Below, piece by piece: positions 12,857-17,636 of a stretch of 17,636 nucleotides of DNA. The notes under the pieces were generated by a model. The model had not been told where the DNA came from. It did not search any database and saw only the letters and a list, made by a program, of their open reading frames with translations. The translations under genes and the position numbers were made by a program. The DNA lies in NCBI GenBank assembly GCA_003978865.1, contig QNXS01000007.1, forward strand, positions 1-17,636. Reading direction: 5' to 3'. Source of the stretch: Archaeoglobus sp. (GTDB lineage Archaea; Halobacteriota; Archaeoglobi; Archaeoglobales; Archaeoglobaceae). Position 1 is the stretch's first letter. The number at the start of each line of letters is the position of its first letter.

Positions 12857-13371
12857 TCGCAGATTCTGTATATCTCCGGAAGTTCTCTGTACATTCCATT
12901 GTAGTCCAATCCGTATCCAACAACAAAGTAATCCGGAATTGTAAATCCAACATAATCTGGAATTACATCCACAATTCTCCGGGATGGTTTATCAAGTAGT
13001 GTGCACACCTTTACACTGCTTGCCCCCCTCTTCATTACTCTTTTAACGAGAAAGTTCATTGTTATACCCGTATCAACTATATCCTCAACAATTAAAACAT
13101 CCTTATCTTTTACATCGCTGACATCCATTAGAATTTCAACTTTTCCAGTTGTGTTTACTCCCCTATAGCTCTTTACCCTCACAAATTCTATCTCAACCGG
13201 TATTTTCATCTCTCTTACCAGATCAGCCATGAAAATAAATGCTCCATTAAGAATTCCAAGCATCAGTGGAGATTCGTAGTCTCTGCTTATTTCTTCCGCA
13301 AGCTCTTTTACTCTTCTCCCAATTTCGTCTCTACCTATTAAAAGCTCCAGCTTCAGATCTGATCTACACAC
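12853..13371 (-). CDS. hpt: Hypoxanthine (guanine) phosphoribosyltransferase, bacterial-type
   Basis: This 172-residue type I phosphoribosyltransferase makes IMP (and possibly GMP) from hypoxanthine/guanine and PRPP. The PRPP motif VLIVEDIVDTGIT is at 92-104, the flexible-loop SYRG at 68-71, and LDKPSRR followed by VGFTIPDYFVVGYGLDYNGMYR at 126-162 is the purine-binding end characteristic of bacterial Hpt (TIGR01203). Many archaea instead use a different Hpt/Apt-like family, so this form may have been acquired from bacteria. The start is GTG at 13371, preceded by GGTGAT with short spacing. It lies 16 bases after ade: adenine deaminase supplies its hypoxanthine substrate, so the pair is a salvage operon. 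Confidence 0.94.
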   Translation of the reverse strand: MCRSDLKLELLIGRDEIGRRVKELAEEISRDYESPLMLGILNGAFIFMADLVREMKIPVEIEFVRVKSYRGVNTTGKVEILMDVSDVKDKDVLIVEDIVDTGITMNFLVKRVMKRGASSVKVCTLLDKPSRRIVDVIPDYVGFTIPDYFVVGYGLDYNGMYRELPEIYRICD

Positions 13372-13387
13372 GGTATCACCATTCAGT

Positions 13388-15112
13388 CTACTCTATCCAG
13401 AGATCAACAAGTCTCATGTTCTCAACGTCGACAAGTCCAAAATCAGTTATTCTCAGTTTTGGTATCACCGGAAGGGCAAAAAAGCTTATTTCAATGAATG
13501 GATGTTCTGCAACTACACCCATTTTCCTCAATAGTTTGTTTATAGAATTCAACCTACGTACAACTTCCTCAAAACTGAGATCAGACATTAATCCTGCTAT
13601 TGGCAATGGCAGAGTTTTCAGTTCACCGCTGTAAGATACTGCAAATCCACCCCCCATATCTCTAACAGCATTCATTGCAATTACCATATCTCTATCGTCG
13701 ACACCAACACAGATGCAGTTGTGGGAATCGTGAGATACACTACTTGCCATTGCTCCACCATCCATTTTGAACTCAACAAAAGCTTTGCCAATAAATTTCC
13801 CGGCTCCATGTCTGTCAGCAACAACAACTTTGGAAATTCCCGATTCAGGATCCGGATATGCAAAACAATCTTTCAATATTGGCTCGTATTCTCCAATCTC
13901 AGTGAGTATCTGACCCTTAACTGGTTTTATCAGCCTGCAAACACTGCCTTCCGCCGGAATTTTTATGTCATCGATTGTTATTTCGTGCATCTTGAAGCTA
14001 TTACTGACAACAACCGGCATTTTAGATTTCTGAATTTCCGGAAATTTGCATCTGTACTCCCCATCCCACACAACTTTTCCGTTCTTAACAACAAGTTCTA
14101 CTTTGAATTCATCAAATCCATTAACAGATACAAGATCCGCAGCAAATCCGGGAGCTACAGCTCCGCAATTTAGGGAGTAATGAGTTGCAGGATTTATTGT
14201 TACCATTTTTACAGCATCTTCAGCTTTTATACCGTACCTCACGGCTCTCCTCAACCTCTCATCCATATGCCCCTTTAACAAGTCTTCAGGTAAAAGGTCA
14301 TCAGTTACGATCATGAGATTTGATACCGTATACCGAGAAACTGCTTTTGCGAGTTCTTTCAGGTTCTTAGCAACACTTCCTTCTCTAAGCATAATTTTCA
14401 TGCCCTTTCTAAGTTTCTCCATTACCTCTCCGAGACTTGTACTCTCATGATCAGTGCTTATACCGGCAACTATGTAGGCATTCAGAGCTTTTCCACTCAA
14501 ACCGGGACAGTGACCGTCCACAGGCAGACCCATCTCCTTTGCAATGTTAATTTTTGATGTCGTAGAGACATCTCCGGCAACAACACTGTGGTAGTTCATG
14601 ACCTCAGCCAAGCCTATAACTCTCTCGTATTCAAGAACCTCCTTTATATCTCCAACCTCAAGCCTGAATGCAAAGCTTTCCAGACCTTCGACAGCAGGAA
14701 CTGAGGATGATGCTGTAAAATAAAAATCTACAGGTAAATTAGAAGTTGCATCAATCATAAACTTTATTCCCTGCTTTCCACAGACGTTTGCTATTTCATG
14801 TGGATCGGCAATAATAGCTGTTGTACCATGTTTTAGAATTGTTTTCGCAAGTTCAACTGGATGTAAAAGTGTACTCTCAATATGAAGGTGGGCATCTATA
14901 AATCCCGGCAGAATGCATTCAGTTTCATAGACATCAGCGTTTGAATATTCCCCAACTCCAGCTATATATCCAGAGTAAACAGCAACATCGGCTTCAAAAC
15001 ACTCCCCAGTAAAAACAGAGAAGACATTTCCGGAAAGAACAAAATCCGGTTCTTTTCTTCCTGCTGCAACTTCCAGTAAATTTCTCGCAAGTTTGGATGA
15101 AACGCCTGACAT
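13388..15112 (-). CDS. ade: Adenine deaminase
   Basis: This 574-residue amidohydrolase deaminates adenine to hypoxanthine with release of ammonia. Metal ligands are visible in order: H75 and H77 in FIDAHLHIES, H105 in ADPHEIANV, the E of GLAEVMNYHSV, then DGHCPGLSG, STDHEST and VTDDLLPEDL. The C-terminal region has the typical adenine deaminase blocks DRHGAGKFIGKAF, GGAMASSVSHDSHN and MGGGFAVS, which separate it from other amidohydrolases. The length fits the family (about 570-600). The start is ATG 15112; an A/T-rich element lies about 35 bases upstream. It is the first gene of the ade-hpt unit and diverges from gatD. Confidence 0.96.
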   Translation of the reverse strand: MSGVSSKLARNLLEVAAGRKEPDFVLSGNVFSVFTGECFEADVAVYSGYIAGVGEYSNADVYETECILPGFIDAHLHIESTLLHPVELAKTILKHGTTAIIADPHEIANVCGKQGIKFMIDATSNLPVDFYFTASSSVPAVEGLESFAFRLEVGDIKEVLEYERVIGLAEVMNYHSVVAGDVSTTSKINIAKEMGLPVDGHCPGLSGKALNAYIVAGISTDHESTSLGEVMEKLRKGMKIMLREGSVAKNLKELAKAVSRYTVSNLMIVTDDLLPEDLLKGHMDERLRRAVRYGIKAEDAVKMVTINPATHYSLNCGAVAPGFAADLVSVNGFDEFKVELVVKNGKVVWDGEYRCKFPEIQKSKMPVVVSNSFKMHEITIDDIKIPAEGSVCRLIKPVKGQILTEIGEYEPILKDCFAYPDPESGISKVVVADRHGAGKFIGKAFVEFKMDGGAMASSVSHDSHNCICVGVDDRDMVIAMNAVRDMGGGFAVSYSGELKTLPLPIAGLMSDLSFEEVVRRLNSINKLLRKMGVVAEHPFIEISFFALPVIPKLRITDFGLVDVENMRLVDLWIE

Positions 15113-15161
15113 TCTTCTAAAACAGGGAAGGAATACTACAAAATTTTTTCGGCTTTAGTTA

Positions 15162-15202
15162 AAGATAGTTCCAAGATAGTTGCAAAAAGCAAATATATTT
15201 TC
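15162..15202 (+). promoter_or_regulatory. gatD promoter with 9-base direct repeat
   Basis: AAGATAGTT occurs at 15162-15170 and 15173-15181, one helical turn (11 bases) apart. It is followed by a TATA box AAATATATT centred near 15195. Transcription would start at about 15219, the ATG preferred for gatD. The repeats could bind an activator or simply flank the BRE. Confidence 0.4.
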
Positions 15203-15218
15203 AGATTGAGTGCTAAGC

Positions 15219-16475
15219 ATGGTTAATGCTGGTAACGCCAATATAACTGGAAAAAGAGTGAAGATAAAAGCTAAAGGCAGGATTTTTGAAGGAATTGCCA
15301 TGCCTTCGACAACAGATTCCTTTGTTTTGAAACTTAATAATGGCTACAATGTCGGTTTTTTTGAATATGAGTTGCTTGAAGTAAAAGATGTTAAAAAAAT
15401 GGAAGAAACTCAGGAATTACTCAAAAATCCTGAACTTCCCACTGTAAAGATAATATCAACTGGTGGAACCATAGCAAGTAAAGTTGACTACAATACCGGT
15501 GCTGTCACGAGCCAGTTTACGGCTGAGGAAATAGTCGGGGATGTACCTGAAGTTGCAGAGGTGTGTAATATAGATGCTACGCTTCTGTATAACATACTTA
15601 GCGAAAACATGAAAGTTCAACATTGGAAAAAACTGGCGAGAGAAGTTTACTCAGCTTTGAAGGACTATGAAGGCGTTATAATCACTCACGGAACAGACAC
15701 AATGGCTTACACAGCCTCAGCCCTTGCTTTTATGATTTCAACACCAAAACCCGTAGTACTTGTCGGTGCACAGAGAAGCAGTGACAGGCCGAGCAGTGAT
15801 GCAGCAATGAATTTAACGTGTTCAGCTGTAACTGCTATCTCGGACCTTGGAGAAGTAGTGGTTGTTATGCATGCCACAACCAGTGATGATTACTGCTACG
15901 TGCACAGGGGAGTTAAGGTCAGGAAATGTCACACATCAAGGAGAGATGCATTCAGATCTATAAATTTCACACCGCTTGGTAAAATTGACTACAGCACAAG
16001 ACAGATAGAATGGTTTGTAAAAGACAGATTTAAGCGAGGGGAGAGAGAACTTGAGCTGAGAGATAAAATGGAGGAAAATTGTATACTGATAAAGTTTTTC
16101 CCGGGATTAAAACCCGACATTCTTGACTACTACTACGACAGAGGATATAGGGGATTTGTTATTGAGGGTACAGGACTGGGACATGTTTCAACTGACTGGA
16201 TCGATACGCTGAGGAGAATCTGTGAAGATTGTGTTGTTGTCATGACTTCCCAGTGTCTCTGGGGAAGGGTTTGCGATAGAGTTTATGATACCGGAAGATA
16301 CTTGCTCAAGGCCGGTGTTATAGAGGGTGAAGATATGCTACCTGAAGTTGCCCTTGTAAAGCTTATGTGGCTTCTTGGCAATTATGACATTGAGGATGCT
16401 AAAAAACTTGTTAAAGAGAATCTTGTCGGTGAAATAACAAAAAGTACGAGATACTGGGAATTTGAATTTGAGTGA
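15219..16475 (+). CDS. gatD: Glutamyl-tRNA(Gln) amidotransferase subunit D
   Basis: GatD is the asparaginase-like, ammonia-releasing subunit of the archaeal GatDE enzyme, which converts Glu-tRNA(Gln) to Gln-tRNA(Gln). A small beta-barrel N-terminal domain (about 12-58) is followed by the L-asparaginase fold: STGGTIASK with the first catalytic Thr, ITHGTDTM with the Thr-Asp pair, LVGAQRSSDRPSSDA, and VIEGTGLGHV. In the C-terminal half CLWGRVCDRVYDTGR and LPEVALVKLMWLLG are GatD-typical and distinguish it from free asparaginases. The frame extends to GTG 15210, but the TATA spacing puts the transcript start at the ATG at 15219, giving 418 residues and probably a leaderless message. Its partner gatE is not in the window. 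The phosphoesterase gene follows by 58 bases. Confidence 0.96.
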   Translation: MVNAGNANITGKRVKIKAKGRIFEGIAMPSTTDSFVLKLNNGYNVGFFEYELLEVKDVKKMEETQELLKNPELPTVKIISTGGTIASKVDYNTGAVTSQFTAEEIVGDVPEVAEVCNIDATLLYNILSENMKVQHWKKLAREVYSALKDYEGVIITHGTDTMAYTASALAFMISTPKPVVLVGAQRSSDRPSSDAAMNLTCSAVTAISDLGEVVVVMHATTSDDYCYVHRGVKVRKCHTSRRDAFRSINFTPLGKIDYSTRQIEWFVKDRFKRGERELELRDKMEENCILIKFFPGLKPDILDYYYDRGYRGFVIEGTGLGHVSTDWIDTLRRICEDCVVVMTSQCLWGRVCDRVYDTGRYLLKAGVIEGEDMLPEVALVKLMWLLGNYDIEDAKKLVKENLVGEITKSTRYWEFEFE

Positions 16476-16533
16476 TTGTAATATCGTAAAGCTCATCTAA
16501 GACTTGAGGGAAAATAGGATAAGAGGTGGTATC

Positions 16534-17163
16534 ATGAGGATCTTTGCAGCAGCAGATCTGCACAACAGAAGTTTAGGAGATTTAAAAATAGACGGTGTTG
16601 ATACTGTCATTGTTGCGGGAGATTTCACAAATGCAGATGGAGTTGAATTTGCAAAAGAGACTGTAAAAAAGCTTGAAGAGATTTTTCCAGATTCAAGAAT
16701 ACTCGCAGTTCCGGGAAACATGGATGTTGAAGGAGTTTTAAACTATTTAGAAGAAAAAGGAGTTTCAATTCATGGCAAGGTTGTAGAGATTGATGGGATT
16801 AAAATTGGAGGTCTTGGAGGGAGTAACATAACTCCGTTCAGCACACCTTTCGAGCTTGAGGAGAAAGAAATAGAAAACATACTCAAAGGTATTGAATGCG
16901 ATATAGCTGTAATTCACACGCCCCCTCTTGGTTACTACGACTGGATAGCCGGAAATTCAGTTGGTAGTAGGGCGGTGAAAGAATGGATGGAGAAAATGAA
17001 ACCAAAAATTCTGATATGCGCGCATATTCATGAATATGAAGGGGTAGCAAAAGCGGGAGATACGCTCATCGTCAAGCTCGGTACACTAATGAATGGTAGA
17101 GCCGCTATAATAGATACTGATGATGAATTCAGAAATATAATTGTAAGTTTTGTGAAAATTTAA
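16534..17163 (+). CDS. Calcineurin-like metallophosphoesterase
   Basis: This 209-residue binuclear metallophosphoesterase has all motifs in order: D8-L-H10 (AAADLHN), GD at 29-30 (VAGDFTN), GN-x-D at 61-64 (PGNMD, where GNHD is usual), H128 (VIHTPPLG) and H164-I-H166 (CAHIHE, where GHxH is usual). The His to Met change in the third motif occurs in several archaeal and YfcE-like members. I use the ATG at 16534: GAGGTGGT lies just before it and the motif DxH then falls at residues 8-10, as in the family; the TTG at 16504 adds ten unlikely residues. The substrate is unknown (phosphodiesters, cyclic nucleotides or protein phosphate). It follows gatD by 58 bases and may be cotranscribed. Confidence 0.9.
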   Translation: MRIFAAADLHNRSLGDLKIDGVDTVIVAGDFTNADGVEFAKETVKKLEEIFPDSRILAVPGNMDVEGVLNYLEEKGVSIHGKVVEIDGIKIGGLGGSNITPFSTPFELEEKEIENILKGIECDIAVIHTPPLGYYDWIAGNSVGSRAVKEWMEKMKPKILICAHIHEYEGVAKAGDTLIVKLGTLMNGRAAIIDTDDEFRNIIVSFVKI

Positions 17164-17174
17164 TTTAATTTTTA

Positions 17175-17190
17175 GATATATTTTATAAAA
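17175..17190 (+). promoter_or_regulatory. TATA region of the DUF523 gene
   Basis: AGATATATTTTATAAA lies about 25-35 bases before the ATG at 17212, in a 48-base gap. The position fits a promoter giving a nearly leaderless transcript. The neighbouring T-rich stretch (17164-17174) may also end the upstream transcript. Confidence 0.45.
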
Positions 17191-17211
17191 CCCTGAGTGC
17201 AAATTACATGG

Positions 17212-17636
17212 ATGAAGGTATGTACCGTTAGCGCATGCCTCCTTGGCTTTCCGTGCAGGTACGATGGGAGGGCTGTTGCGGATTTCAGCAAAAAATTGGA
17301 GGAAGAGGGATATCTCCCAGTTCCACTTTGTCCTGAACAACTCTCAGGACTTCCAACACCGAGAGATAGTTGTGAGATAGTTGGAGGTGATGGATACGAT
17401 GTCCTGTGTGGAGAAGCTATGGTTAAAACCCGAGATGGCATGGACTTAACTTCAAACTTTCTTCAAGGTGCTAAAATGGCTTACAGACTGTGTAAAATTG
17501 TGAAAGCAGAGATATTTTTTGCAAAGAATTTGAGTCCATCCTGTGGTGCTGGAATTATATATGATGGAAGCTTTACTGGAAATAAAAAGATGGGATGGGG
17601 CGTGACATCAGCATATCTGATAAAAAAAGGTATCAC
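17212..17636 (+). CDS. DUF523 protein (partial, 3' end outside the window)
   Basis: Translating from the ATG at 17212 gives 141 residues that remain open to the edge. It starts MKVCTVSACLLGFPCRYDGR, the DUF523 (Pfam PF04463, YbbK-type) signature. CPEQLSGLPTPR (40-51), NLSPSCGAGIIYDG (106-119) and GWGVTSAYLIKKG (128-140) follow. Complete members are about 140-160 residues, so nearly all of the domain is present. Cysteines at 9, 15, 40 and 111 lie in the conserved blocks and hint at metal or Fe-S binding; the family's function is related to 2-thiouracil handling in some bacteria (TudS), but here it is not established. Confidence 0.92.
   Translation, partial: MKVCTVSACLLGFPCRYDGRAVADFSKKLEEEGYLPVPLCPEQLSGLPTPRDSCEIVGGDGYDVLCGEAMVKTRDGMDLTSNFLQGAKMAYRLCKIVKAEIFFAKNLSPSCGAGIIYDGSFTGNKKMGWGVTSAYLIKKGI

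Overview
The window looks like a chromosomal segment of a thermophilic euryarchaeon, most probably an Archaeoglobales member. The reasons are a TiaS and an Hjc that resemble, from memory, the Archaeoglobus fulgidus proteins; a GatD-type tRNA amidotransferase subunit; archaeal TATA-box promoters with several apparently leaderless genes; GGTGAT/AGGAGGT ribosome binding sites; and an A. fulgidus-like CRISPR repeat. The tRNA genes have almost all-GC stems although the DNA is AT-rich, which suggests growth at high temperature. The species assignment is inference; no search was possible.

Left end (1-1813): a reading frame on the minus strand enters from outside the window. It encodes tandem beta-rich domains of about 118-120 residues and stays open up to the edge of a two-repeat CRISPR array (879-976), with no proper start. 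Upstream of the array, on the minus strand, lie a leader-like stretch with a good TATA box and a gene-poor AT-rich region. Two adjacent tRNA genes follow, Arg(CCT) and Thr(TGT).

RNA-processing block (1862-6493): rlmE (23S rRNA 2'-O-methyltransferase), a YjbQ-family protein, a Clp1/Grc3-type RNA 5'-kinase and a sequon-rich anchored protein of unknown function lie on the minus strand. Divergent from them is tiaS, the enzyme that lets tRNA-Ile2 read AUA.

Nuclease pair and metal transport (6707-10748): a Cas4/RecB-like Fe-S nuclease and the Holliday junction resolvase hjc are head to head. A znuA-znuC-znuB metal ABC importer operon follows on the minus strand, ending with a small secreted protein whose gene overlaps the 3' end of hjc. 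The znuA promoter and the promoter of the small gene both carry ATTAC...GTAAT dyads overlapping the TATA box.

Right half (10801-17636): a ThiI-like THUMP protein whose PP-loop motif is missing overlaps panE (coenzyme A synthesis), followed by a single PRC-barrel protein. Convergent to these is an adenine salvage pair, ade then hpt: adenine to hypoxanthine to IMP. Then come gatD, a small metallophosphoesterase and the 5' part of a DUF523 gene that runs off the window.

The most unusual points are the junction between the CRISPR array and the open frame, the ThiI-like protein without a P-loop, the ZnuA-like protein lacking a canonical metal ligand, and the paired dyads of the metal-transport operon.
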